In this document: positions 24,648-33,057 of the stretch, piece by piece | How positions within the stretch are numbered: the stretch's first letter is position 1 | How the letters are laid out: the number at the start of each line of letters is the position of its first letter | Assembly (NCBI RefSeq): GCF_003478505.1 | Contig: NZ_QUFI01000015.1 | Span: forward strand, 1 to 64,000 | DNA: 64,000 nucleotides | Source of the DNA: Clostridium sp. AF27-2AA | GTDB taxonomy: Bacteria > Bacillota > Clostridia > Lachnospirales > Lachnospiraceae | Direction: 5' to 3' | Notes under the pieces: model-generated | Databases searched by the model: none | Told to the model about the DNA's origin: nothing | The model's input: only the letters and a program-made list of their open reading frames with translations | Position numbers and translations under genes: made by a program

Positions 24648-27600
24648 GTGGCAGAATGTATGGGAAAAGATTACTATGTAGGGCTTGACTCGGGAACTGG
24701 ATCTCTCGGATGGTCTGTCACGAATGAAACGTATGAAATTCAGCGTTCTCACGGCAAAGCATTATGGGGAGTCAGACTGTTTGATGCAGCGGAGACAGCA
24801 GAAGAACGCCGTGGATTTCGAACAAACAGAAGAAGGCTGGATCGCAGAAACTGGAGACTGGAACTTTTACAGGAAATTTTTGCAGAAAAAATCAATCAGG
24901 TCGATGATGGATTTTTTCTGCGCATGAAAGAAAGCCGTTATCTGCCAGAGGACAAAAGAGGTACAGATGGAAATTGCCCGGAGCTTCCATATGCTATATT
25001 TGCAGATCATGATTATACAGACAAGAATTATCATAAGCAGTTTCCGACGATTTATCATTTGCGAAAATGGCTTATGGAAACGTCAGATACTCCCGATATT
25101 CGACTGGTCTATCTGGCGATGCATCATCTGGTAAAGCATCGGGGGCATTTCCTGTTTTCCGGAAGCATCGATGAAATTCGGGAATTTCATACGGCGTTTG
25201 ACGCGTTTTTAGATCTGGTACGCGGTGAGGAACTGGGATTCGAGAGAACTTTCGATGAAAATTGTTATCAGGAGACAGAAAGAATCCTGAAGGATGAGCA
25301 TCTTACGCGTTCCATGAAGAAAAGCCATCTGGTAAAATGTCTTGATGCCGGAACTGCTGCAGAAAAGGAACTGATTGGGGCGATTTCCGGCTGTACTGTG
25401 AAATTAAGCAGTATTTTTGCAGATGGAGAACTGGATGCCTGTGCACGACCAAAATTTTCTTTTTCAGATATTTCTTATGATGAATATGCGGGAGAACTGC
25501 AGGATATTCTGGGAGAACAGTATGTGATCATTGAAAGTGCCAAGGCCGTGTATGATTGGGCCATTTTGGCCGATGTGCTTGGCTCTTATCGTTCTATTTC
25601 GGAAGCGAAAACAGCTTTATATGAGAAACATAAGAAAGATCTGCGGTACCTGAAAAAACTGGTGAAAAAGCATTTATCCGCAGAGGCATACAAGGAAATT
25701 TTTGTACGGTCGAGTGAAAAAGTTTCCAATTATCCAGCATATATCGGAATGACCAAAAAGAACGGAAGGAAAGTACCGATTCAGGGAAAACAGTGCAGTC
25801 AGGGTGAGCTGTACGTATATCTGAAAAAAAGCGTGATCGATCAGATCGCAGATGAAAACGCAGCACAATATCTGCGGGATGAAATGGAACATGGAACATT
25901 TCTTCCAAAGTTGGTATCAAAAGAAAACAGCGTCATTCCATATCAGATTCATCTGTATGAGCTGAACCGCATTCTGGAGAATTTACAGGATAGAATTCCT
26001 CTTTTGAAACAGGAGGGAGAGCATATCAGGCAGATTTTTGCATTCCGTATTCCGTATTACGTAGGACCGCTGAATGGAGTTCGCAAAGATGGAAAGGAAA
26101 CAAACTGGGTTTGTCGGAGGCAGGATGGAAAAATTTATCCCTGGAACTTTTCGGAGATTATTGATACAGAGGCCAGCGCAGAACGGTTTATCCGCCGGAT
26201 GACAAATAAATGTACCTATCTTCCGGCTGAGGATGTTCTTCCAAAAAATTCATTGTTATATGGAAAATTCATGGTGCTGGATGAATTGAATAATCTTCGT
26301 CTGAATGGGGAACCGATTTCCGTTGAGTTAAAACAGGCCATTTATCAGGATGTATTTAAGCGTTATCGTAAGGTAACACAGAAGAAGCTGCTTGCTTATC
26401 TGATTCGGGAAGGAATTGCAGGGAGAGAAACAGATATTACGGGAATTGATGGTGATTTTAAGAGCAGCCTTACTGCATATCATGATTTTAAGGAAAAATT
26501 ATCTGGAATAGAGCTGTCTCCATCGGAAAAAGAAACGATTATTTTAAATATTACATTGTTTGGAGAAGATAAAAAGCTGCTGCAGAAAAGACTGAAAAAG
26601 TTATTCCCGGATATGACAGAGAAACAGCGTATTGCAGTCAGCAATTTATCGTACAAAGGATGGGGACGGCTGTCCGGAAAATTCCTGGAAGGCATTACAG
26701 CGCCGGATCCGGAGACAGGAGAAGTGTGGACGATCATTCGCACCATGTGGGAAACAAATGATAATCTGATGCAGGTTCTCAGCAGTAAATATCAATTTGC
26801 AGAGGCAATCGAACGGGAAAATGATGCGGACGAAAAAAAGGAGATTTCTTATCGGCTGATAGAAAATCTGATGGTTTCACCGGCTGTCAGACGTCAGATC
26901 TGGCAGATGCTTCTTGTTCTGAAGGAATTATGCAAGGTTCAGGGAGCGCCGCCAAAACGGATTTTTATAGAGATGGCAAGAGAAAAAGCAGATTCCGGAA
27001 GAACACGTTCCAGAAAGAAAATGCTGATCGATTTATATAAAAAATGCAAATCTGAAGAGCGAGACTGGATCAATGAACTGGAGCAGACAGAGGATTCACG
27101 TTTGAGAAGCGATCGCTTATATCTTTACTATACGCAAAATGGACGTTGTATGTATTCGGGAGATCCTATTGAACTGAAGGATTTGTGGGACAACACGAAA
27201 TATGATATTGATCACATTTATCCGCAGTCGAAAGTGATGGATGACAGTCTGGATAACCGGGTGCTTGTGAAGCGTGTTTATAATGGAGAAAAAGAGGACC
27301 GGTATCCGATTGAAAAGTCCATACGTGATGCAAGACACGGATTCTGGAAATCATTGTTGGATAAAGGATTTATCAGCAGAGAAAAATATAAACGCCTGAC
27401 CAGAACAACGGAATTTGAAGAGGCAGAATTAACTGGCTTTATAGCCAGACAGCTTGTCGAAACCAGGCAGGGAACAAAGGCAGCAGCCAGCATTTTAAAA
27501 CAGGTATTTCCGGATACGGATATCGTTTATGTGAAAGCTCCGGTGGTATCCCGGTTCCGTCAGGATTTCAAGTTTATAAAAGTTCGTGAGATGAATGATC

Positions 27601-28670
27601 TGCATCATGCAAAAGATGCTTATCTGAATATTGTAGTCGGTAATACTTATTTTGTGAAATTTACGAAAGACGCGGGCTGGTTTGTACGGAAAAATCCAGG
27701 AAGAACCTATAACTTGAAGAAGATGTTTCTTTCAGGCAAGGTAGAGCGGAATGGAGAAACAGCATGGATATCCGGAGACTGCGGAACAATTGGCACGGTG
27801 CGCCGCTTTATGGCCCAAAATAATATCATTGTGACGAGGCGTCCTTATGAGGTAACCGGTGGATTTTATGATCAGATGCTGATGAAAAAGGGCAAAGGAC
27901 AGATTCCGATTAAGACAGGGGATGTACGTCTTCAGGATATTGCAAAATATGGAGGATACAATAAAGAGACAGGCGCGTATTTTGTATTGGCAGAGTCGGA
28001 TGGGAAAAAGGATACCCGTATCCGTACCATAGAGTACGTTCCTGTTCGATTGAAGAAGGAACTGGGAGATGAGAAAAAGCTTTGTTCTTATCTGGAACAG
28101 AGAGGATTAAAAAATCCTAAAATTCTATTGAAAAAAATTAAAATTGATACCTTATTCAGAGTTGATGGTTTTTATATGTGGCTTTCTGGAAGAACTGGAA
28201 ACCAGCTTATTTTCAAAGGAGCCAATCAGTTGATCTTATCTCAGGAAGACAGTGCAGTATTGAAGAAAATTCAGAAATTTATAACCAGAAGAAAACAGGA
28301 TAAATCAGTTCAGATTTATGATACTGATGGGCTTTCAGAAGAAAATCTGAGCCATTTGTATGACACATTTTTAGAAAAATTGCGAACTACGGTCTATGCA
28401 AAACGATTAGGAACACAGGAAAAAACACTCTCTGAAAAGAAAAAAGATTTCCTGGCTCTTGGGAAAGAAGATAAATGCATTGTTTTGAATGAGATTTTGC
28501 ATCTGTTCCAGTGTCAGAGTGGTTCCGCAAATCTGAAACTGATCGGAGGACCAGGAAGTGCCGGAATTCTGGTATTAAACAGTGACATCACAAAGTGTCA
28601 GGATATTTGCATTATAAATCAGTCACCGGCTGGAATTCATGAGCAGATCGTGGATCTGAAAGCATTATGA
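24648..28670 (+). CDS. cas9: CRISPR-associated endonuclease Cas9 (type II-A)
   Basis: A 1340-residue effector nuclease that, with crRNA and tracrRNA, cuts matching DNA. All catalytic motifs are present: RuvC-I YYVGLDSGTGSLGWS (Asp14), arginine-rich bridge helix RRLDRRNWRLELLQ, RuvC-II IFIEMAREK (Glu775), HNH YDIDHIYPQS (His856) with DNRVLV, and RuvC-III HHAKDAYLN (His987, Asp990). The start is GTG at 24648 or ATG at 24660. Neither has a ribosome binding site now; TGA ends the frame directly upstream and the probable native AAAGGAGG lies 2 kb away across the IS. It overlaps cas1 by four bases. Confidence 0.98.
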   Translation: MAECMGKDYYVGLDSGTGSLGWSVTNETYEIQRSHGKALWGVRLFDAAETAEERRGFRTNRRRLDRRNWRLELLQEIFAEKINQVDDGFFLRMKESRYLPEDKRGTDGNCPELPYAIFADHDYTDKNYHKQFPTIYHLRKWLMETSDTPDIRLVYLAMHHLVKHRGHFLFSGSIDEIREFHTAFDAFLDLVRGEELGFERTFDENCYQETERILKDEHLTRSMKKSHLVKCLDAGTAAEKELIGAISGCTVKLSSIFADGELDACARPKFSFSDISYDEYAGELQDILGEQYVIIESAKAVYDWAILADVLGSYRSISEAKTALYEKHKKDLRYLKKLVKKHLSAEAYKEIFVRSSEKVSNYPAYIGMTKKNGRKVPIQGKQCSQGELYVYLKKSVIDQIADENAAQYLRDEMEHGTFLPKLVSKENSVIPYQIHLYELNRILENLQDRIPLLKQEGEHIRQIFAFRIPYYVGPLNGVRKDGKETNWVCRRQDGKIYPWNFSEIIDTEASAERFIRRMTNKCTYLPAEDVLPKNSLLYGKFMVLDELNNLRLNGEPISVELKQAIYQDVFKRYRKVTQKKLLAYLIREGIAGRETDITGIDGDFKSSLTAYHDFKEKLSGIELSPSEKETIILNITLFGEDKKLLQKRLKKLFPDMTEKQRIAVSNLSYKGWGRLSGKFLEGITAPDPETGEVWTIIRTMWETNDNLMQVLSSKYQFAEAIERENDADEKKEISYRLIENLMVSPAVRRQIWQMLLVLKELCKVQGAPPKRIFIEMAREKADSGRTRSRKKMLIDLYKKCKSEERDWINELEQTEDSRLRSDRLYLYYTQNGRCMYSGDPIELKDLWDNTKYDIDHIYPQSKVMDDSLDNRVLVKRVYNGEKEDRYPIEKSIRDARHGFWKSLLDKGFISREKYKRLTRTTEFEEAELTGFIARQLVETRQGTKAAASILKQVFPDTDIVYVKAPVVSRFRQDFKFIKVREMNDLHHAKDAYLNIVVGNTYFVKFTKDAGWFVRKNPGRTYNLKKMFLSGKVERNGETAWISGDCGTIGTVRRFMAQNNIIVTRRPYEVTGGFYDQMLMKKGKGQIPIKTGDVRLQDIAKYGGYNKETGAYFVLAESDGKKDTRIRTIEYVPVRLKKELGDEKKLCSYLEQRGLKNPKILLKKIKIDTLFRVDGFYMWLSGRTGNQLIFKGANQLILSQEDSAVLKKIQKFITRRKQDKSVQIYDTDGLSEENLSHLYDTFLEKLRTTVYAKRLGTQEKTLSEKKKDFLALGKEDKCIVLNEILHLFQCQSGSANLKLIGGPGSAGILVLNSDITKCQDICIINQSPAGIHEQIVDLKAL

Positions 28671-29539
28671 GCTGGCGCGTAGTAGTGATTTCAAAGCGGG
28701 CGAAACTGGATTATCAGTTAGGATATCTGGTGGTGCGAAATGAGAGTGTAACGAAGATTCACCTGGGAGAAATTTCTACGCTTCTGATTGAATCTACGGC
28801 AGTTTCCATTACTACAAGTCTTCTTGCAGAACTGACAAAGAAGAAAATCAAGGTGATATTCTGTGATGAAAAAAGAAACCCGTCATCGGAACTGGTTGGA
28901 TATTATGGAAGTCATGATACCAGCAGTAAGGTTCGAAATCAGATTCAATGGAGCAGAAACAGTAAAGATACTGTATGGACAGAAATTGTGACTGAAAAAA
29001 TAAGAAAGCAAAAGAAACTGTTGGAATATCAGGGAAAGGAAGAGTCAAAACTGCTTGATTCTTATTTGCAGGAGATCAAATGGAACGACGAGACAAATCG
29101 GGAAGGGCATGCTGCAAAAGTTTATTTTAATGCTCTTTTTGGTTTGGATTTTACGAGAACGACAGATTGTTCGGTTAACTCTGCACTGAATTATGGTTAC
29201 AGCATTATTCTGTCTGCATTTACAAGAGAGATTACCGCAAATGGTTATATTACCCAACTTGGACTGTTTCATGATAATATGTTCAATCAATTTAATCTGG
29301 CTTCGGATTTGATGGAACCGTTTCGTGTTTTGGTTGATAAAGAAGTTCTTGAAATGAAATTTGAGGAGTTTGAAGTAGACGAAAAACGAAGACTGGTGAA
29401 CATCCTGAATCATGAAGTGGTTATTGACGGAAAAGTTCAATATGTGAATAATGCGGTGAAAATTTATTGTAAAAGTGTATTTGATGCTTTGAATGAGAAT
29501 GACAGTTCATTGATTCGCTTTTATAAGTTTGAGCTATAG
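28667..29539 (+). CDS. cas1: CRISPR-associated integrase Cas1 (type II-A)
   Basis: A 290-residue metal-dependent integrase that, with Cas2, inserts new spacers at the leader end of the array. Family marks are [22 protein letters not shown] at the N-terminus, [31 protein letters not shown] with a metal glutamate-region motif, and the [22 protein letters not shown] histidine/glutamate region. Length is typical of type II. ATGA overlap with cas9 and close linkage to cas2 show one operon. Confidence 0.98.
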   Translation: MSWRVVVISKRAKLDYQLGYLVVRNESVTKIHLGEISTLLIESTAVSITTSLLAELTKKKIKVIFCDEKRNPSSELVGYYGSHDTSSKVRNQIQWSRNSKDTVWTEIVTEKIRKQKKLLEYQGKEESKLLDSYLQEIKWNDETNREGHAAKVYFNALFGLDFTRTTDCSVNSALNYGYSIILSAFTREITANGYITQLGLFHDNMFNQFNLASDLMEPFRVLVDKEVLEMKFEEFEVDEKRRLVNILNHEVVIDGKVQYVNNAVKIYCKSVFDALNENDSSLIRFYKFEL

Positions 29540-29543
29540 GTTT

Positions 29544-29849
29544 ATGAGAATACTGGTATTTTTTGATCTTCCGGTAACAACCGGAGAGGAACGGCGTGCT
29601 TATACAAAATTCCGCAAATTTTTGATCAAAGATGGATTTTTAATGCTTCAGGAATCTGTGTACTGTAAGCTGGCATTAAATGGAACTGCAGCCAATGCAA
29701 TTACAGAACGGGTGCGAAAAAATAAGCCGGAACAAGGTCTGGTGCAGTTGCTTACGGTAACGGAAAAGCAATATTCTAAAATGGATCTGATCGTCGGAGA
29801 AATCAAAAGCGAGATTCTTGACAGCGATGAAAGGCTGGTGGTCTTATGA
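29544..29849 (+). CDS. cas2: CRISPR-associated protein Cas2
   Basis: A 101-residue ferredoxin-fold protein that bridges the Cas1 dimers in the adaptation complex. [27 protein letters not shown] gives the first strand with its conserved Asp. The longer frame begins with TTG at 29529 inside cas1; the ATG at 29544 gives the standard N-terminus. It overlaps csn2 by four bases. Confidence 0.96.
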   Translation: MRILVFFDLPVTTGEERRAYTKFRKFLIKDGFLMLQESVYCKLALNGTAANAITERVRKNKPEQGLVQLLTVTEKQYSKMDLIVGEIKSEILDSDERLVVL

Positions 29850-30520
29850 AACTGACACATACGGAATTAGAAAAACAGCTTGTGTTTGAAACTGGTAAAG
29901 CTGTGGAATGGATCATAGAATCACCTGCCAGCTTTTCAAAATATGTCAGGGATTTGTATGAAATCATGCAGGACAACGAGGGGAAATTTACGCTTTCAGA
30001 TGAAGATGAAATCATTGATTTTCAAAAGTATGCAGAATTGATTATAGATCCCTTTTTGCTTGATTTTCATAACCGTCAGATACAGAAAAAATTATATGTA
30101 GAATTACAGAAGCTTGCAGTCGGCAGTGAATTTTATCTGCAGACGCAGGAATTAAAATCTCAGATTCAGAAATATTTTATTGATCTTGAATATGCAAGCG
30201 GATATGATCTTGAAATAGCGGATGAAATTGATCTGCCAGCTATTTTTAAGGCAGTTGGCATTCAATTGGATGGTGGAAATGAAGAAACACTGTTTGAGCG
30301 GATAGCGATTTATATTAAGATTATGGCAGAACTGCTGAAAAAGAAACTCGTGATTCTGGTAAACAGCAGAAGCTACCTGACCAGCGATCAGATAGATCAG
30401 ATAGCAGAACTATGCATGTACAGCGAAGTTGCATTGCTGCTGATTGAAAATGTACAGCGCGACTTTTCAAAAAAGCGAAATTACTGTATAATTGATTGTG
30501 ACGAATGTTGTATTAGCTAA
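29846..30520 (+). CDS. csn2: CRISPR-associated protein Csn2 (type II-A marker)
   Basis: A 224-residue protein of the Csn2 family, which forms a ring around DNA ends and is required for spacer acquisition in type II-A systems. The N-terminus [27 protein letters not shown] resembles the opening strands of Csn2; a helical region and [23 protein letters not shown] (around 170-195) follow the family pattern. Its presence after cas2 fixes the subtype as II-A, not II-C. It ends 57 bp before the first CRISPR repeat. Confidence 0.93.
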   Translation: MKLTHTELEKQLVFETGKAVEWIIESPASFSKYVRDLYEIMQDNEGKFTLSDEDEIIDFQKYAELIIDPFLLDFHNRQIQKKLYVELQKLAVGSEFYLQTQELKSQIQKYFIDLEYASGYDLEIADEIDLPAIFKAVGIQLDGGNEETLFERIAIYIKIMAELLKKKLVILVNSRSYLTSDQIDQIAELCMYSEVALLLIENVQRDFSKKRNYCIIDCDECCIS

Positions 30521-30577
30521 AAAACGTTTGAGTACCATGCCCGGTGCGGATGAGGCACTGCATTTTTGAACTTTGAG
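30521..30577 (+). promoter_or_regulatory. CRISPR leader with leader-anchoring sequence
   Basis: The stretch from the csn2 stop to the first repeat ends in CTTTGAG, matching the ATTTGAG-type leader-anchoring sequence that directs type II-A spacer integration. This fixes the acquisition end on the left. It also contains GTTTGAGTACCAT (30526-30538), the exact reverse complement of the last 13 bases of the repeat. Confidence 0.75.
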
Positions 30578-31332
30578 GTTTGAGAATGATGTAAAAACGT
30601 ATGGTACTCAAACCATGGATGCCTTTAATGATCCGCATATCCGGTTTGAGAATGATGTAAAAACGTATGGTACTCAAACATGAAAAAGAGCTGGACGAAC
30701 TTTTTTCAGGTTTGAGAATGATGTAAAAACGTATGGTACTCAAACATAACACAAACGCTCATCTTTGTAAAGCATGTTTGAGAATGATGTAAAAACGTAT
30801 GGTACTCAAACGGCCAGGTCAGTAGAGCCGTAACCGCTTTCGTTTGAGAATGATGTAAAAACGTATGGTACTCAAACATATCTGAAAACGGATATGTCAT
30901 CGATACTGTTTGAGAATGATGTAAAAACGTATGGTACTCAAACTATCTTTCTCGATTGTACCGCACATAGTAAGTTTGAGAATGATGTAAAAACGTATGG
31001 TACTCAAACCCAGTCATGCGGTACAATTCCCAGCTTGTAGTTTGAGAATGATGTAAAAACGTATGGTACTCAAACCACGATCCACCTTCCACACGATCAA
31101 GTGTGTTTGAGAATGATGTAAAAACGTATGGTACTCAAACACAGAAGTGGTCATTTATGATGGTCATATTGTTTGAGAATGATGTAAAAACGTATGGTAC
31201 TCAAACTGTTCATGTTGTTTTCTCCCTTCTGGTGTGTTTGAGAATGATGTAAAAACGTATGGTACTCAAACATCTGTATGTCAGATCTGGCTTGTGGCTC
31301 AGTTTGAGAATGATGAAAAACGTATGCTAAAC
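30578..31332 (+). CRISPR. CRISPR array: 11 intact 36-bp repeats, one decayed terminal repeat, 11 spacers
   Basis: Identical repeats start at 30578, 30644, 30710, 30776, 30842, 30908, 30974, 31040, 31105, 31171 and 31236. The repeat runs from GTTTGAGAATGATG to GTATGGTACTCAAAC and is partly palindromic at its ends. Spacers are 30 bp except the eighth and tenth (29 bp). The twelfth repeat (31302-31332) lost a T and its 3' end, marking the old, leader-distal end. The 5' half pairs with the tracrRNA anti-repeat at 22445-22475. Spacer targets cannot be determined from the window. Confidence 0.98.
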
Positions 31333-31359
31333 TGAAGCGTACCAAAAAGTGTTATCCGC

Positions 31360-31375
31360 GTTTGAGAATGATGTA
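31360..31375 (+). repeat. Truncated CRISPR repeat (5' half) beyond the array end
   Basis: GTTTGAGAATGATGTA equals the first 16 bases of the repeat, then the match ends. It lies 27 bp after the decayed twelfth repeat, so the bases between may be an eroded spacer. It keeps the part that pairs with tracrRNA. Confidence 0.85.
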
Positions 31376-31403
31376 TAATTTGATTTCTTAAAAAACTTCT
31401 ATG

Positions 31404-31432
31404 TCGCCATCCAATAGGTGGCGAATTTCTTA
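31404..31432 (+). terminator. Probable terminator of the CRISPR array transcript
   Basis: TCGCCATC (31404-31411) pairs with GGTGGCGA (31417-31424), one G-U, followed by ATTTCTTA. It is the first terminator-like hairpin after the repeats. Confidence 0.65.
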
Positions 31433-31495
31433 TACTCAATATATCGTATATCGCATTTAGCGTTTTTAATTAATGTAATTAAATTGGAGAATGTG

Positions 31496-31513
31496 GTTTT
31501 GAGAATGATGTAA
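31496..31513 (+). repeat. Second isolated CRISPR repeat fragment
   Basis: GTTTTGAGAATGATGTAA resembles the repeat 5' half with one inserted T. It lies after the array terminator, in an AT-rich stretch before the GNAT gene. It may be a relic of a longer array or part of a small crRNA-like transcript. Confidence 0.6.
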
Positions 31514-31609
31514 TATTGTAAAAATATTTGTTGTGGGACATTATGAGAATGTCTGCGCAATATTGAGTTTATAGTCGATATTATTTGAGTTCAATAAAAG
31601 GGAGTTTTT

Positions 31610-32170
31610 ATGTTACAATTTACATCACAATCAGATTTTTCAGAAATCTACCGCATTATGCAGGCTAGCTTCTCGGATGACGAATATCGCCCTTATGACG
31701 AGCAGCTTGCGCTTTTTGAAGAACCGGAATACTGGATTTATTATATGCCTGCGATAGGAATGGAAAGGGTCGGCAATCATTCAACTGGAAATTCCACGAT
31801 GCATGCAGCAGGCTTTCTTGCTGTATGGGAATTTGAATCCTTCACCTACATCGAACATTTTGCAGTAGATCCGGTCCTTCGCAACAGCGGAACCGGATCC
31901 GCCATGCTGCAGGAACTGGTAAGAAAATATCAGAAACAAATCTGCCTGGAAGTAGAACTTCCGGAAGATGAATTAACCCGCAGACGCATCGGATTTTATG
32001 AGCGCAATGGGTTTGTATTTAATGAATATCCCTATATTCAGCCACCCATTTCCAAAGGGAAATCTCCGGTGCCGCTTCGGATTATGACATATGGAAGCGC
32101 AATCACGCAGGATACATTTGAAGAGATGAAACGCGTGCTGTACCAGAGGGTGTACAAGTGCACAGTATAA
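31610..32170 (+). CDS. GNAT family N-acetyltransferase
   Basis: A 186-residue acetyl-CoA-dependent acyltransferase. The central strand FTYIEHFAVDPVLRNSGTGSAMLQELV carries the R/Q-x-x-G-x-G/A-type pyrophosphate loop (RNSGTG), and RRIGFYERNGFVFNEY is the C-terminal GNAT motif. The acceptor is unknown. AAGGGAG precedes the ATG. The foldback element copy B starts at its TAA stop, as copy A does after the kinase-like gene. Confidence 0.88.
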   Translation: MLQFTSQSDFSEIYRIMQASFSDDEYRPYDEQLALFEEPEYWIYYMPAIGMERVGNHSTGNSTMHAAGFLAVWEFESFTYIEHFAVDPVLRNSGTGSAMLQELVRKYQKQICLEVELPEDELTRRRIGFYERNGFVFNEYPYIQPPISKGKSPVPLRIMTYGSAITQDTFEEMKRVLYQRVYKCTV

Positions 32171-32379
32171 AAATTTAAAAGCAATACCAATATAGGTCCG
32201 AAGCCGGTAATCTCGGCATACCGCTGCGCAAAATATGGGTATTGTGTTCGGACGATGCAGCTGACAGATGTTTGCGGATAGTCGGACAAGATGTCCGCCT
32301 CCCTCAAACACCAGTCGCTGCATAGCCGGACACGTATACCCATATTTATGCTCCGCGGAATGCCGGGATAACCGGCTTC
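32171..32379 (+). repeat. 180-bp foldback element, copy B (core 32200-32379)
   Basis: Nearly identical to copy A over the whole core and much of the 5' flank, including the AAATTTAA and AGGTCCGAAG blocks. The outer arms carry one change (TAATCTCGG against TAATCCCGG). It begins directly after the GNAT stop codon. The two long identical copies, 19 kb apart in direct orientation, could also recombine. Confidence 0.93.
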
Positions 32380-32414
32380 TGCTGTATTGCTCCCGCTAAG
32401 AGAGAAATAAAATC

Positions 32415-32486
32415 AGCCAGAACGGTACTGATAAAAAGCCGGGAATTTCAGCCTTTTACCAGTATCATTCTGGCTGTGTTTTTTAT
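32415..32486 (+). terminator. Hairpin with U-tract following copy B
   Basis: The inverted repeat AGCCAGAACGGTACTGATAA...AGTATCATTCTGGCT is the counterpart of the one at 13442-13500 with several arm changes, most keeping some pairing. GTGTTTTTTATT follows, so here it has full terminator form. Confidence 0.8.
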
Positions 32487-32509
32487 TACCGTAGAATAGC
32501 AGAAAAGCA

Positions 32510-32690
32510 GAAGCAGGGCGGGGTGGTATCCTGCGTAGCATAAATAGAAGTGCAACGTGTCCGGCTATGTGGCGAGTGACGTTTTCGGGAGGCGGACATC
32601 TTGTCCGACTATCCGCAAACGGCTGTCAGCCACATCGTCCGAACACGGCACTTCTATTTTGCGCAGCGGGATACCGCCCCGGCCTGCTTC
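32510..32690 (-). repeat. Foldback element, copy C (divergent arms)
   Basis: Read on the minus strand it keeps the single-stranded and apical segments of copies A and B (GCGCAAAATA, GTGTTCGGACGATG, CGGATAGTCGGACAAGATG, ATAGCCGGACACG), but the stems differ: the outer arm is GAAGCAGGCCGGGG-like, the 11-bp arm is AATAGAAGTGC with GCACTTCTATT, and ATGTGGC pairs with GCCACAT. Both sides changed together, so the fold is kept. Its 5' flank starts at the stop codon of the minus-strand DUF4387 gene (32723). It faces copy B in opposite orientation. Confidence 0.9.
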
Positions 32691-32722
32691 GGACCTTTCG
32701 TGAACAGGATTTAAATTGAAAT

Positions 32723-33031
32723 TTAGCACTCAATATCCAGCAGGCTCACATACTGCTGTCCGCCGTGCATATCCCTCTCATCGCGGCTGCCTTCCACCGG
32801 CACTCTTGGCAGACTGATCTTGGCCACCTGGATATGTTTCAGACAGTAGATTTCCAGATCTTCCGGTTTTACATGATAGGATTTCGCGATAAATTCTTTT
32901 TCCCGCTCAAAGGCAGCGGCTACATTCTCGGTATCTTCTACGCTGTTGCAGAATGCGTCAATGGTCAGCCAGAACGGTCCTGCGTTTTTGCTGCGGATAT
33001 ATTTGACTGTATTTTCTATGGTTCTCATCAT
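32723..33031 (-). CDS. DUF4387 family protein
   Basis: A 102-residue protein: TVKYIRSKNAGPFWLTIDAFCN and AKISLPRVPVEGSRDERDMHGGQQY match the small DUF4387 proteins, which are nearly always encoded next to AtuA-like (DUF1446) proteins and are thought to act with them. It follows the AtuA-like gene by 26 bp on the same strand. GGAGG lies just before tandem ATG codons, so the start could be 33031 or 33028. Biochemical function unknown. Confidence 0.85.
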   Translation of the reverse strand: MMRTIENTVKYIRSKNAGPFWLTIDAFCNSVEDTENVAAAFEREKEFIAKSYHVKPEDLEIYCLKHIQVAKISLPRVPVEGSRDERDMHGGQQYVSLLDIEC

Positions 33032-33057
33032 TCATACCTCCGAAATTATTTTTAGTA

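Larger units (their letters stand above)
22641..24649 (+). mobile_element. IS607-family insertion sequence (tnpA with nonsense mutation, tnpB intact)
   Basis: The element carries a serine-recombinase gene and tnpB in the IS607 order. Subterminal inverted matches support its extent: ATGTGTTTAAATATACTCAT near 22670 and, on the other strand near 24642, ATGTGTGTAAATATACGCAC. The best junction model uses GT at 22641-22642 and 24648-24649 as the crossover dinucleotide. Removing one copy plus the interior joins AAAGGAGG (22624-22631) to the GTG of cas9 with a nine-base spacer. The right end is well supported; the left end could lie up to about 25 bp further right. Confidence 0.75.

Noticed and set aside
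24648..30520. Type II-C assignment of the CRISPR locus
   Set aside because: csn2 follows cas2, Cas9 is 1340 residues and the leader has the type II-A anchoring sequence.
30513..31345. Minus-strand reading frames through the CRISPR array with repeated SLSTIRFYIILK peptides
   Set aside because: They are translations of the CRISPR repeats, not repeat proteins.
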